A stretch of 64,000 bases of DNA from Sphingomonas kaistensis (GCF_036884275.1 NZ_CP145607.1:1351001-1415000); one strand, 5' to 3'. Counted from the stretch's first letter, positions 9,009 through 18,993 are shown. The notes: generated by a model from the sequence alone, not told the origin. A program made the numbers and translations.

Positions 9009-11597
9009 TTGAACCGCAACCTCATGATCAAGGCGCTTCTCGCAGGCGCCTCCGGGCTGGGCCTCTTCGGCGCCGCTGCCGCATCGGCGCAGACCGCAGC
9101 ACCGGCGTCTGCTCCCTCGACAGCAGCCACGCCTGCCGCCGAAGAACCCGGAGAGAATGAGGTGATCACCGTGGTCGGGTCGCGCGGCCGCCCGCGCACC
9201 GATGTCGAGCGCCCAGTCGCAGTTGACGTGGTCAGCGCCGACGAGCTTGCGAGCACCGGCCAGACCGATCTCGGCCAGCAGGTGCAGTTCACGTCGCCAT
9301 CGTTCAATTCGTCAAAGTTCGGAATCAACGGCGCGACCAACTTCGCCGACCCGGCCTCGCTGCGCGGTATGTCGCCCGATCAGGTACTGCTGTTGGTCAA
9401 CGGCAAGCGCCGCCACCAGTTTTCGGCGCTCAATCTCAACGTGTCGCCCGGCCTTGGTACCGTGGTCAGCGATTTGAACGCGTTGCCCAGCATGGCGGTG
9501 AAGCGGATCGAAGTGCTGCGCGACGGCGCCGCCGCGCAATATGGGTCGGACGCAATCGCCGGCGTCATTAATCTGACGCTGGCCGACAATGCCGAAGGGA
9601 CGAGGGCCAATCTCACTTCGGGCATCCACAGCGAAGGCGACGGCTTCACCGTCAAGGCCGGGGTCAATCAGGGCCTGCGTCTCGGCGCCAACGGCTTCAT
9701 CAATCTGACGCTGGAATATTTCCGCTCGCAGGCGACCAACCGGTCGGACCCGTATGACGGACCGCTTTATCCCACCGCGCCGTCACCCTTTACGGGACCG
9801 ACCGCCGCATTCCCTTATACCACCGCCAATCCGCGCGTGGATCGCGGCATCTATCCGGCGACCGGCGCTTTCGTGGTCGGCAATTACGGGTCCAATCAAA
9901 ACCGAACCTACCAAGGCTTCGTCAATTCCGAGCTTCCGCTGTCCGAAACGCTGACGGCCTATGCCTTTGGGGGCTATTCGCGAAAGGACATTCGCGCGTT
10001 CGGCTTCTTCCGCGCGCCCGCCACCTTCGCCAATTCAGCCCTCACCATTTTCCCTGACGGCTACATCCCGCGCCTTCCCGGTCGCTCGATCGACTATAGC
10101 GCGGTCGCTGGCCTCCGCTTCGATCTCGGACCGTGGAAAGTCGATGGAAGCTACGGCTATGGCCACAATCATCTCGACCAGAATGCGCTGAACACGGTGA
10201 ATGCGTCGCTCGGCGCGGCCAGCCCGACAAGCTTTTACGTCGGCCGCACCAGTTTTGGGCAGCATGTCGCCGATCTCGTGGTGACCCGCGATTTCGGCAT
10301 CGCGTTCGGGCTGCAGTCGCTGAACCTTGCGGCGGGCGTCCAATACCGCCGCGACAACTTCAAAGTCGATCGCGGCGATCCTGCCAGTTATGCGATCGGT
10401 CCGCTTGCGACGAGCGGCAAGGCGTCGGGATCGAACGGCCGCCCGGGATACGCTCCGCAGGACGAGAACGACCTCAGCCGCAGCAACGTCGGTGCCTTTA
10501 TCGATGTCGAGGCCGACATCACCGAGGCGCTGCTGCTGACGGGCGCGCTGCGCTATGAAAAGTATAGCGACTTCGGCGGCAACTTGTCGGGCAAACTCGC
10601 TGGGCGCCTGAAGCTGAGCGAGATGCTGGGCCTGCGCGCAAGCTATAATCGCGGCTTCCGTGCGCCGTCGCTGGCACAGATCGGCAACCGGGTGAATACG
10701 TCCACGGTACAGAACGGCCTGATCCTGCAAACGCAGCAGATCTCGTCTGACGATCCGCGGCTGAAGACGCTCGGTATTCCGGATCCCAAGGCTGAGATCT
10801 CGAACAGCTATGCGCTTGGCATGACCGGAGAATTCGGCCGCCTTACGGCCACGCTCGATGCCTTTCAGATCGACATCAAGGATCGCATCGCGATCACCGA
10901 CGGCATTCTTACCGCCAGTTACCCGGCGGTCGCGGCGCTGTTTCCAGGCGTTCGCGAAATCCGCTTTTTCACCAATCAGATCGACACGCGTACCCGCGGT
11001 GCCGATTTGGTCCTCACCTACCGTGCGCCGCTTCCCGGCGATGCGCGGCTCAACCTGACGTTGGCAGGAACCCACGCCAAGACCGAGGTCCGGCGGCAGA
11101 AGGCCACGCCGGCCGCGCTCCTGACGGGCGCTTCGGCGACGGTTCGTGCGGCGCCGCTGGTCGGCCTGACCGCGATCGAATTGATCGAAGTCGCGCAGCC
11201 GCGGACCAAGGTGCTGGGAAGCGCGGCGGTGGAAGTCGACCGCTTCACGCTGACGACCCGAGTCAGCTATTTCGGCAACGTCAAAGCTTTCTCGACCGGG
11301 CTCAGCGCAAACGACTCGAACGTGCGCTGCGACGCCGCCAACCGCTGCGTCCAGACCTTTAGCGGGAAAGCGCTCGTCGACCTGTCGGGCACCTACCAGG
11401 TCAACAAGCCGCTGTCGCTGACGGTAGGCGTCAACAACCTCCTCAACACCTATCCCGACAAATGGAACGCGCGCCGCTTCGGTTTTGCCGGAGAAGCCGG
11501 TTCCTACTCCAACGGGCAAACCCCCTACACCCGCAACGCGGGTCAGTTCGGCTTCAACGGGACCTATTATTACGCGAGCGCCAACCTCGATTTCTGA
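9009..11597 (+). CDS. TonB-dependent outer membrane receptor
   Basis: An 862-residue receptor. It has a signal peptide (LMIKALLAGASGLGLFGAAA, cleaved after ASA), a TonB-box-like segment NEVITVVGSR and a plug domain (about 60-190, with SPDQVLLLVNGKRRH and EVLRDGAAAQYGSDAIAGVI). A 22-strand barrel follows, ending in an aromatic terminus (ASANLDF). The TTG start at 9009 is chosen because AGGGAGG sits six to seven bases upstream; ATG 9024 would shorten the signal peptide. It lies 29 bases after the symporter gene, so the two are probably co-transcribed. The receptor then likely brings a dicarboxylate or a complex of one across the outer membrane (inference). Confidence 0.9.
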   Translation: MNRNLMIKALLAGASGLGLFGAAAASAQTAAPASAPSTAATPAAEEPGENEVITVVGSRGRPRTDVERPVAVDVVSADELASTGQTDLGQQVQFTSPSFNSSKFGINGATNFADPASLRGMSPDQVLLLVNGKRRHQFSALNLNVSPGLGTVVSDLNALPSMAVKRIEVLRDGAAAQYGSDAIAGVINLTLADNAEGTRANLTSGIHSEGDGFTVKAGVNQGLRLGANGFINLTLEYFRSQATNRSDPYDGPLYPTAPSPFTGPTAAFPYTTANPRVDRGIYPATGAFVVGNYGSNQNRTYQGFVNSELPLSETLTAYAFGGYSRKDIRAFGFFRAPATFANSALTIFPDGYIPRLPGRSIDYSAVAGLRFDLGPWKVDGSYGYGHNHLDQNALNTVNASLGAASPTSFYVGRTSFGQHVADLVVTRDFGIAFGLQSLNLAAGVQYRRDNFKVDRGDPASYAIGPLATSGKASGSNGRPGYAPQDENDLSRSNVGAFIDVEADITEALLLTGALRYEKYSDFGGNLSGKLAGRLKLSEMLGLRASYNRGFRAPSLAQIGNRVNTSTVQNGLILQTQQISSDDPRLKTLGIPDPKAEISNSYALGMTGEFGRLTATLDAFQIDIKDRIAITDGILTASYPAVAALFPGVREIRFFTNQIDTRTRGADLVLTYRAPLPGDARLNLTLAGTHAKTEVRRQKATPAALLTGASATVRAAPLVGLTAIELIEVAQPRTKVLGSAAVEVDRFTLTTRVSYFGNVKAFSTGLSANDSNVRCDAANRCVQTFSGKALVDLSGTYQVNKPLSLTVGVNNLLNTYPDKWNARRFGFAGEAGSYSNGQTPYTRNAGQFGFNGTYYYASANLDF

Positions 11598-11610
11598 CGG
11601 GTTCCTCGAG

Positions 11611-11645
11611 GCATGGCCCGCGGATATCCCCGCCGCGGGCCATGC
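11611..11645. terminator. Perfect 13-bp-stem hairpin after the TonB receptor gene
   Basis: GCATGGCCCGCGG and its exact complement are separated by nine bases, 14 bases after the receptor stop codon. No T-run follows, so it is not a classical intrinsic terminator. It may be a 3'-end stabilising or Rho-assisted terminator between this gene and the convergent DUF202 gene. Nothing else is seen between 11646 and 11724. Confidence 0.55.
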
Positions 11646-11724
11646 TCGGTCAACGCCGCCGCAAAGGAGCGACGTCCGGCCGATCTACGTTGCGAATTAA
11701 TGCTCGTCGGAGAGGCGATGACCG

Positions 11725-12090
11725 CTACCCGATGGGGACGGTCCAGATCGCAATGGTGAGACCGAGCGCGCCAAGGCTCACGAGCCAGGCAAATAAGCGC
11801 AGATTGATGCCTCTCGCGGCGATGACGACATGCGCTTCCATTCGCTTGTAAACCGCGGAGGCCCGTCGTTCCGCTGCGACGATGACGATTACGGACAGAC
11901 ATAGGAAACCGGTAGCGATCGCGCGCGGCACCCATTCGGGTGTCATGGTCGGAAACAGCCCCTTGAAGCCAACGCCGATCGCCACGCAGGCAAGGCTGGT
12001 GCGCATCCAGCTGCCGAAGGTTCGCTCGTTGGCGAGGATGGTGCGGTCCTCGGCAAGTTCGTTGCGAGAGGGATCGTCATCTGACGTCAT
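11725..12090 (-). CDS. DUF202 (YidH-type) membrane protein
   Basis: A 121-residue protein with the DUF202 signature near the N-terminus (LAEDRTILANERTFGSWMRT) and three hydrophobic helices. This fits the small inner-membrane YidH family of unknown function. It lies in a minus-strand group with a DUF421 protein and a GAF-domain membrane protein, and may share their transcript although 63 bases separate it from the DUF421 gene. Confidence 0.85.
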   Translation of the reverse strand: MTSDDDPSRNELAEDRTILANERTFGSWMRTSLACVAIGVGFKGLFPTMTPEWVPRAIATGFLCLSVIVIVAAERRASAVYKRMEAHVVIAARGINLRLFAWLVSLGALGLTIAIWTVPIG

Positions 12091-12153
12091 GGGACGCTTA
12101 CAGATCTCCGTTCAATGGCTGGCCTTTGCGCTCGTCGATCGAGACGCATGTGA

Positions 12154-12675
12154 TCAGGCACCGCGCACTCCTTCGAGCAAACGCGGGTCGGGATTGCTGT
12201 CGGTCAGCACGCTGATGTCGCCCGTGGTCTCGAGCACCATCGCGGTGACCTCATCGACCGAATGCGCGCCCGATTTGCGGATCCGCTCCAAGAGGGTCGA
12301 GCGGGTTACCCGGGCGTCGCGCATGGCTTCGTCGAGGAAGCGTCCGTCACGCATCAGAAGCCGTGGCTCGTTATCGATGGCTTTTTGAAAGCGTCGCGAG
12401 AAGAGTCGTCCCTTGGCGAGCGCGAACTGGACTAAAAAGACCGCGCCGATGGCCGCCATCGCGCACAGATATTCCGCCCATTCGCTGCGCGTTCCGGCCT
12501 GCGCGATCAGGGAGCCTGTAGCGATGGTGGCCGCGAAATCGAATGCCGTGGCCTTGCTGAATGCGCGCAAGCCGACCAGCCGCGCCAGGATCAAGGTCCA
12601 GGCGATCGCCCCCGCCGTGAGGAGCAGCGCGCCGGCAGCAGGGGCGGCGGGGCCAAGGCTTTCGAACAGGTTCAT
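12154..12675 (-). CDS. DUF421 (YetF-type) membrane protein
   Basis: 173 residues. Three N-terminal transmembrane helices include the conserved RLVGLRAFSKATAFDFAATI segment. A cytoplasmic domain follows with the family's RLLMRDGRFLDEAMRDARVT motif. DUF421/YetF proteins are inner-membrane proteins of unclear function, linked to envelope stress in some bacteria. The gene is three bases from the upstream GAF-protein gene, so the two are likely co-translated. Confidence 0.85.
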   Translation of the reverse strand: MNLFESLGPAAPAAGALLLTAGAIAWTLILARLVGLRAFSKATAFDFAATIATGSLIAQAGTRSEWAEYLCAMAAIGAVFLVQFALAKGRLFSRRFQKAIDNEPRLLMRDGRFLDEAMRDARVTRSTLLERIRKSGAHSVDEVTAMVLETTGDISVLTDSNPDPRLLEGVRGA

Positions 12676-12678
12676 CGC

Positions 12679-13257
12679 TCAACTCTGACCTGAGGCGACG
12701 CTTGGCTGCGAAGACGGCAATGGCGATGGCCCGGCTTGCAAGGGCATCGGCGACGCGTCCGTTACGCTGCCGGGCGGCCGCTCGGCGAGGTAGCGTTCGA
12801 AATTGCGGCGGAGGGAAAGCATTCCGGACTCGCCGGGGTCGAGCCTGCGGCGGCAGAAGGGGCCGGCCACCCCTGCGACGGCGAGCGTCCGCCCGTCCTT
12901 ACGCAAGGGAAGGAAAAGCCAGTCGGACGCGCCATGCTGTCCCGATCCGATGCCGGCAGGTTCTCCGCTTTCGAGGCAGGCGTCGATCGCCATGATGTCG
13001 ATCACTTCTAGATGTGCTGGCCACGGGACTCCGGCGACAGGCACCGCGCCCTTTTCGCCCTGCTCGATATAAACGACATTGAGCCCCAGACGCGCGGCGG
13101 CTTGCTGACAGATCTGCTGCGGGCTGATCAGCGGCCGTCCGGCAAGACCCAGACGCGCGGCGTCGATGACTTCGGGCGACTTGGATTTCGATGCTCGCCA
13201 GAGGAAAACGGCAACAGCCGACGCGGCTACGACAAGAGCGACGATGGGAAGGGTCAT
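12679..13257 (-). CDS. Membrane-anchored protein with a KdpD-type GAF-like domain
   Basis: 192 residues: one N-terminal transmembrane helix (about 3-22), then a soluble domain of about 130 residues, then a low-complexity Pro/Ser tail. The central stretch (ACLESGEPAGIGSG, DWLFLPLRKDGRTLAVAGV) resembles the GAF domain of the KdpD sensor kinase, in which GEPAG and a Leu-rich strand are conserved. There is no kinase domain, HAMP or HTH. It is therefore a stand-alone sensor-like domain on the membrane, coupled to a DUF421 protein three bases downstream. The GAF assignment is by eye and moderately sure; no function is known. Confidence 0.55.
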   Translation of the reverse strand: MTLPIVALVVAASAVAVFLWRASKSKSPEVIDAARLGLAGRPLISPQQICQQAAARLGLNVVYIEQGEKGAVPVAGVPWPAHLEVIDIMAIDACLESGEPAGIGSGQHGASDWLFLPLRKDGRTLAVAGVAGPFCRRRLDPGESGMLSLRRNFERYLAERPPGSVTDASPMPLQAGPSPLPSSQPSVASGQS

Positions 13258-13365
13258 TGCGTCCTTTCTAGGCTTCCAACGTTCGAGGGGGCCGCAAGTT
13301 CGGACGGCAATCGTGTCGGGCGGGGGCCGGGGGGATATGGACCGGGCCGGCCGCGTTCATCTTGA

Positions 13366-14685
13366 ATGAGCATCGATACGGTCGGAAATGTCGCAAATTC
13401 CTTTCGAACGAACCCCGAAATCGCAATCGAGTTTGCGAGTACGGCGGGCCTGGTTGCGCTTGCGGTCTTGCTTGGGATCTATCTCGGCCGGCGCGCCGGT
13501 CCTCCGCTAGCCGACTGGTGGGCGCTAAAAGCGGGCGAGCGGGCAAGTGGCTTCGGCCCGCGTTTTGGCGATCTGCTACTCTATCTTTGCGTGTCGCTGT
13601 TGCTCGGCCTGCTACTCGAACTCCGGGAGTGGACGCTGCCCGCCAATCTGCTGCTCGGCTTGTCGTGGGGCCTTGCCACGGCGCTGCTGGTCTGGACGCT
13701 GACCAGCGGGCTGAGGATGCCGCGCTGGGCGGGTGCGATCCTTGCCGGGGCCGCCTTTGTCGCGGCGCTGACTCGGGCGATCAACGGGATCCGCTCGCTC
13801 GGTAGCATCCTTGAGGATGTATCCCTGCGGATCGGTGACCGCACCTTTACCCTGCTCGACGCCGCGACGCTGGCGATCTCGCTGCTTGTGCTGGCGGCCG
13901 TGATCCGGCTGGCGAGGCGGGTCATCTCCCATTCGATCGCGCGGACCGACAAGCTCGATTCCACCCAAAAGGTCCTTGCGCAGAAATTAGCCGGGATCGC
14001 GCTGCTTGCCGCCGCCTTTCTGATCGGGATCGACCTTCTCGGCATCGACCTCACCGCACTTGCGGTCTTCTCGGGCGCGGTAGGGCTCGCGATCGGCTTT
14101 GGTCTTCAGAAGACCTTCGGCAACCTCATCGCCGGGATCATCCTGCTGCTCGATCGGTCGATCAAGCCAGGCGATGTCATCTCGGTCGGTGAAAGCTTCG
14201 GGGCGATTAGCAAGATCGGGGTGCGGGCGGTGTCGATCGTCACCCGCGATGGCAAGGAGCATCTGATCCCGAACGAAAATCTGATGACGCAGGAAGTGGT
14301 CAACTGGTCTTACTCGGACACCAAGGTGCGGATCCACATTCCGGTCGGCGTATCCTACAATTGCGATCTCCCGCTGGCGCAGAAATTGATGATCGAAGCG
14401 AGCAAGCAGCCCGCCCGCGTGCTGCCCACGCCCGCTCCCGCGGTGTGGTTGAAGGGGTTCGGCGACAACAGCGTCGATCACGACATTTTGGTGTGGGTCG
14501 CCGATCCGGAAGCCGGGGTCGGCAATGTCCAGTCGGAAGTGCTGAACGCCCTATGGCGAATGTTCAAGGAGCATGGGATCGAGATTCCCTTTCCCCAGCG
14601 CGACCTGCACATCCGCTCGCTGCCCGACACCGGCCTCGCGCCGCCGGCCAAATCGACGGAGGATCAGGGCTCACCATCGTCGTGA
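13366..14685 (+). CDS. MscS-family mechanosensitive ion channel
   Basis: 439 residues. There are about five transmembrane helices in the N-terminal 270 residues. The MscS pore helix and beta domain follow: SGAVGLAIGFGLQKTFGNLI, then DRSIKPGDVISVGESFGAI, DGKEHLIPNENLMTQEVVNW, and a C-terminal alpha/beta domain ending near IPFPQRDLHIRS. The family opens under membrane tension to release solutes in hypo-osmotic shock. It is larger than E. coli MscS because of the extra N-terminal helices. Its stop overlaps a short downstream ORF (GTGA). Confidence 0.92.
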   Translation: MSIDTVGNVANSFRTNPEIAIEFASTAGLVALAVLLGIYLGRRAGPPLADWWALKAGERASGFGPRFGDLLLYLCVSLLLGLLLELREWTLPANLLLGLSWGLATALLVWTLTSGLRMPRWAGAILAGAAFVAALTRAINGIRSLGSILEDVSLRIGDRTFTLLDAATLAISLLVLAAVIRLARRVISHSIARTDKLDSTQKVLAQKLAGIALLAAAFLIGIDLLGIDLTALAVFSGAVGLAIGFGLQKTFGNLIAGIILLLDRSIKPGDVISVGESFGAISKIGVRAVSIVTRDGKEHLIPNENLMTQEVVNWSYSDTKVRIHIPVGVSYNCDLPLAQKLMIEASKQPARVLPTPAPAVWLKGFGDNSVDHDILVWVADPEAGVGNVQSEVLNALWRMFKEHGIEIPFPQRDLHIRSLPDTGLAPPAKSTEDQGSPSS

Positions 14686-14840
14686 CCGGACGATGGGATG
14701 CGGTCTTCGTCGCCCGTTATCAGTCCGCCTCGACGTTTCTCGAGATGGTCAAGGATGAGGAATATCGCCACGCCGTGGTGCTGACCTCACGGCTGATCCG
14801 CACAACGCCGCGCGAGAAAGCCGCATCGTCGTTCGGTTAG
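14682..14840 (+). pseudogene. Short DUF1330-like fragment
   Basis: A 52-codon frame starting at a GTG that overlaps the mscS stop. Its central part (VFVARYQSASTFLEMVKDEEYRHAVVL) resembles the C-terminal half of DUF1330 proteins, small ferredoxin-fold enzymes usually near 95 residues. The N-terminal half is missing. It may be a decayed remnant carried behind mscS or a very small expressed protein. The call rests on one motif only. Confidence 0.4.
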
Positions 14841-14843
14841 GCT

Positions 14844-15764
14844 CTAGGAACCCCATTCGCCGAGAATACGCGATCCCGAAGCGTCGGTGATCGCCACTCG
14901 ATCGACCGCGGCGCCGATCATGCACAGCGGACGCTCGTCGATGAGCCTTCCAGTGCACACGATCGCATTGCCCTGGCGCAACGGGGCCAAGCGGCCCGTG
15001 ACCACGAGGCGAAGGCCCTTCGACAGATCGATCTCGCCCGGCGCGATGTTGGTGACCACCGTATAGGGTCGCCCGTTGCGGCGGGCGGCACGACGCGACC
15101 CGGGTTCGAACAGTTCGACCAAGGCGAGTGTCTTGCGGGCAGGGGGCGGCACGTTCGCCGTCTCCCCGCCGGCGGTGGCGGCATTATCGGACGCGATCAC
15201 CGGCGATGGTGGACTGTTGGTGGCCGCTGATTCATCGGCAGGGTCGACTTGTTCGGTGGGCTGCGCTTGCGGCTGCGGCACTAGCGGGCAATCGGCAGTG
15301 CGCAGCCACGGCCGCTCGATCCAGAATCCTTCGGCCGCCTCATATTCGACGCCCTGGGCCGCCGCGCGCACTGGGGCGGCATCGGTCCAGACATTGGGTG
15401 TCACCGACACTCTCAGGGTTCCTTCCGCCGGGTCGTAGCTCCAGCGAAGCGGCGCTTCACTGCCGGTCTCGGCAGATCCGGTGCAGCCGAAGGGAAGTTG
15501 CAGCGTGAAGCGGCGGCCGACGAGCTTGCTGTCTTCGGGTGACACCGTCGCGCCCCTCGCATGCGCATCGGCAGCGCGCGCGGCCGCGTCGATCAGTTCT
15601 GCACGGCCAAGGGGGAGGACGGGCGCCGCTGCAACGGGCGGCGGGGGCAGGCGCGCCGGGACGGGCAGTTCCTCGATCGGCGCTTTCTCGGGACGCGCAA
15701 TGAGAACCGCCGCAATCAGCAGCGCGATGAACACTCCTCCCGCCACCAGGGCCCGCCAATTCAT
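14844..15764 (-). CDS. Proline-rich single-pass membrane protein of unknown function
   Basis: 306 residues. A short N-terminal transmembrane helix (about 6-24) is followed by a Pro/Ala-rich linker, a helical segment, a probable beta-domain containing two cysteines (FGCTGSAETG, TADCPL), an acidic low-complexity stretch and a C-terminal beta-domain with two more cysteines. The start is set at ATG 15764 (MNWRALVAGG) because the open upstream extension lacks protein-like composition and runs into the divergent SLC13 gene. The layout suggests a periplasmic protein anchored in the inner membrane. I do not recognise the family. Confidence 0.55.
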   Translation of the reverse strand: MNWRALVAGGVFIALLIAAVLIARPEKAPIEELPVPARLPPPPVAAAPVLPLGRAELIDAAARAADAHARGATVSPEDSKLVGRRFTLQLPFGCTGSAETGSEAPLRWSYDPAEGTLRVSVTPNVWTDAAPVRAAAQGVEYEAAEGFWIERPWLRTADCPLVPQPQAQPTEQVDPADESAATNSPPSPVIASDNAATAGGETANVPPPARKTLALVELFEPGSRRAARRNGRPYTVVTNIAPGEIDLSKGLRLVVTGRLAPLRQGNAIVCTGRLIDERPLCMIGAAVDRVAITDASGSRILGEWGS

Positions 15765-15864
15765 GAGATCACGCTCATTCCGATCCTTTGTATCCGGCGC
15801 AGCCGAACCATCGCCGCTGGGCAGGTTTTTTCCAAGCCGTCGATCTCTCCTTGTCACATCAGGC

Positions 15865-17193
15865 ATGCAGGCTGCAAAGATGCCGGCAATGACGCCGGAC
15901 CAACTCGTCACCCTTCTGGTGCTTGCCGCCGTCGTCGCGGCATTGATCTGGGACAAAGTGCGCTCCGATGTCGTCGCGCTGGCGGGGGCCGCCGTGCTGC
16001 TGTTCAGCGGCGTGGTCAGGCCGAGCGAGGTTCAGGGCGCCTTTGCAAGTCCCGCGTTGATCGCGCTCGCCTCGCTTTTTGTTATTGTCTACGCGATGGA
16101 ATTGTCGGGCCTGCTCGACCGCATGATCGTGGCGGCGGTGGGCCTGGGGCGAAGGCTCGGCGCGCTTGGAATGTGGCTGACCGTTGGCCTGTGCGGCGCG
16201 GCGTCGGCGTTTCTCAACAACACGCCCATCGTGGTTCTTGCGGCACCCGTGATCAAGGAAAGCGCCGAGAAGCTCGATCTCGATCCCAAGCGCTTTCTGA
16301 TGCCCTTGTCCTACATGTGCATCCTCGGCGGTTGCTGCACGCTGATCGGCACCTCCACCAATCTCCTCGTCGCCGACATGGCGCGCGTTTCGGGTCAGGC
16401 GACCTTCGGTTTGTTCGAGATCACGCCCGTCGGGCTTTGCATCGCTGCGGTGGGAGGTCTCTATTTGCTTCTGGTCAGCGGGCGGCTGATCCGGGCGTCG
16501 ACCACCGAGGAGCCGGCGCGTGGCGATTCAAACCAATTGATCGATATGTCCGGTGCGCAGGTCGGCACCCCCGATGTGTTTCGGCCCCATGTCGAGTTCG
16601 ATCGTCGCCGTGCGGCCATTTCGATGCTGGTCTTCGTCGGGGTGATCGCCGCGGCTGGTGTCGGCATCGCGCCGATCGCGGCGGCAGCCTTTGCCGGAGC
16701 GGTGTTGTTGATCCTGCTGCGCGTGATCAGCGCCGATGAAGCCTACAAGGGTCTTCGCCCCGAAATCCTGCTGCTGATCGCCGGCATGGTGGTGCTCGGC
16801 ATCGCGCTGGAGGAAAGCGGCCTTGCCAGCGCTGCGTCCGATGCGCTCGTGTGGGCGTCGGAACCGCTCGGCCCCGTTCTCGCGCTGGCGCTATTCTATG
16901 GCGCGACCTTGTTCCTGACCGAAGTGCTGTCGAACGCCACCGTCGCCGTCCTTTTCACGCCCGTCGCGGTCGCGCTGGCGGAAAGCCTCGGTGTCAGTCC
17001 GCGGCCGTTTCTCGTCGCCGTGATGATGGCGGCCAGCGCGGCCTTTGCGACGCCCTTCGGCTACCAGACCAACGTCATCGTCTATCAACTCGGCAAGTAC
17101 AGTTATCTGGATTTCGTACGGGTCGGATTGCCGCTCAATCTCATTACCTGGGCGGTCGGAATGGCGGCCATCCTCACCTTCTTCCCACTGTAA
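15865..17193 (+). CDS. SLC13/DASS-type (CitT/ArsB superfamily) anion permease without RCK domains
   Basis: About 442 residues with some eleven hydrophobic helices. The family motif with the conserved Asn-Asn-Thr occurs near residue 115 (AFLNNTPIVVLAAPVI). The second hairpin GTSTNLLV follows near residue 165, and both are repeated in the C-terminal half (EVLSNATVAVLFTPVAVAL, FATPFGYQTNVIVYQLGKY). Related bacterial permeases carry two TrkA-C/RCK domains in the central loop; here only about 45 residues link the halves. The substrate is unknown; sulfate or other anions are plausible beside a sulfur cluster. Starts at 15880 or 15889 are also possible. Confidence 0.8.
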   Translation: MQAAKMPAMTPDQLVTLLVLAAVVAALIWDKVRSDVVALAGAAVLLFSGVVRPSEVQGAFASPALIALASLFVIVYAMELSGLLDRMIVAAVGLGRRLGALGMWLTVGLCGAASAFLNNTPIVVLAAPVIKESAEKLDLDPKRFLMPLSYMCILGGCCTLIGTSTNLLVADMARVSGQATFGLFEITPVGLCIAAVGGLYLLLVSGRLIRASTTEEPARGDSNQLIDMSGAQVGTPDVFRPHVEFDRRRAAISMLVFVGVIAAAGVGIAPIAAAAFAGAVLLILLRVISADEAYKGLRPEILLLIAGMVVLGIALEESGLASAASDALVWASEPLGPVLALALFYGATLFLTEVLSNATVAVLFTPVAVALAESLGVSPRPFLVAVMMAASAAFATPFGYQTNVIVYQLGKYSYLDFVRVGLPLNLITWAVGMAAILTFFPL

Positions 17194-17224
17194 ATTCGCC
17201 TTTATCAGGCAAGCGCCACATCGC

Positions 17225-17252
17225 TTGACATAACATTAGAATCCTCTAAATA
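17225..17252 (+). promoter_or_regulatory. Promoter and BigR-type operator of sulfide cluster copy 1
   Basis: A -35 TTGACA at 17225-17230 and a -10-like TAAATA at 17247-17252 are separated by 16 bases. An inverted repeat TTAGA-N4-TCTAA lies in the spacer (17236-17249), so a bound repressor would block polymerase. The same arrangement stands in front of the second bigR gene at 58.9 kb. Confidence 0.75.
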
Positions 17253-17275
17253 AGAGTAATCTTATGGAGGACGGC

Positions 17276-17611
17276 ATGGACGTGGCGGCGTTGGCACAAT
17301 TTGGCGCGCAGGCGGAAAAAGCCGTCGGCTTGCTGAAGTCGATGGCCAACGAATGCCGGCTGCTGGTGCTCTGTCACCTGGCAGCCGAAGGCGAGCTGTC
17401 GGTCGGGCAGCTGCAGGATCGCGTTGGGCTTGGCCAGTCCGCCCTGTCGCAGCACCTCGCCAAGCTTCGCGAGGAGGGCCTCGTCGCTACCCGCAAGGAA
17501 TCGCAAACGGTATTCTACAGCATCTGCGACCCCAAGGCGCAGCAGGTGCTGGCGCTTCTTCACGATCTTTTCTGCCCCGAGCTTGGGGCCACCCAGTCCA
17601 GCAGGAGCTAG
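17276..17611 (+). CDS. bigR: BigR/SqrR-like ArsR-family persulfide-responsive repressor, copy 1
   Basis: A 111-residue winged-helix repressor. The HTH is at about residues 43-70 (VGQLQDRVGLGQSALSQHLAKL). Two cysteines in the right places for the dithiol switch of BigR/SqrR are present: one in ECRLLVLCHL and one near the C-terminus in DLFCPEL. In this family sulfane sulfur links these cysteines and releases the operator. The start is placed at the second ATG, which has GGAGG five bases upstream; ATG 17264 is the alternative. It leads the sulfide cluster and has an operator in its own promoter, so autoregulation is expected. Confidence 0.85.
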   Translation: MDVAALAQFGAQAEKAVGLLKSMANECRLLVLCHLAAEGELSVGQLQDRVGLGQSALSQHLAKLREEGLVATRKESQTVFYSICDPKAQQVLALLHDLFCPELGATQSSRS

Positions 17612-17615
17612 TCCG

Positions 17616-18552
<937 letters not shown>

Positions 18553-18556
<4 letters not shown>

Positions 18557-18993
18557 GCGGGCTGTTCGCCAACGCGCAGCCGTTGCACGGCCTTGCCGGC
18601 GGCGTGATGATCGGCCTTGCGGCAGCGCTGATGCTGCTCGGGGCCGGCCGCATCGCCGGCGTGTCGGGCATTGCCGCCCGCGCCACGGGTCTTGCCGACA
18701 GCGGGATGTCGCGCAGCAGCGCGTGGATGTTCCTGATCGGCCTGCCGCTCGGGGCTCTGGCTGTCATTGCCATCACCGGACAGGGACCGGCCGAGTTCGC
18801 GTCCTGGCCGGTGCTGGTCGTTGCCGGGCTGCTAGTGGGCATCGGAACACGGATGGGTAGCGGCTGCACCAGCGGGCATGGCGTCTGCGGTGTAAGCCGA
18901 CTGTCCCAGCGCTCGATGATCGCCACCGCGACCTTCATGGCAGCCGGCATCGCGACGGTCGTCATCACCAACCGTCTGGGAGGCCTGTCATGA
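18553..18993 (+). CDS. YeeE/YedE (DUF395) sulfur transporter subunit, copy 1, first half
   Basis: 146 residues with about four hydrophobic helices and the family motif GTRMGSGCTSGHGVCGVSRL with a cysteine in a GCTSGH loop. YeeE/YedE proteins import thiosulfate or move sulfur species across the inner membrane via conserved cysteines. It starts at GTG 18553 overlapping the intended stop of the MBL gene and overlaps the next gene by four bases. The two adjacent short genes together make one YeeE-like unit. Island homologue: 57187-57624. Confidence 0.85.

Noticed and set aside
10035..11519. Long minus-strand open frame inside the TonB receptor gene
   Set aside because: It is antisense to a firmly identified receptor and is rich in Arg/Gln/Ala without any family motif, as expected for a shadow frame in high-GC DNA.
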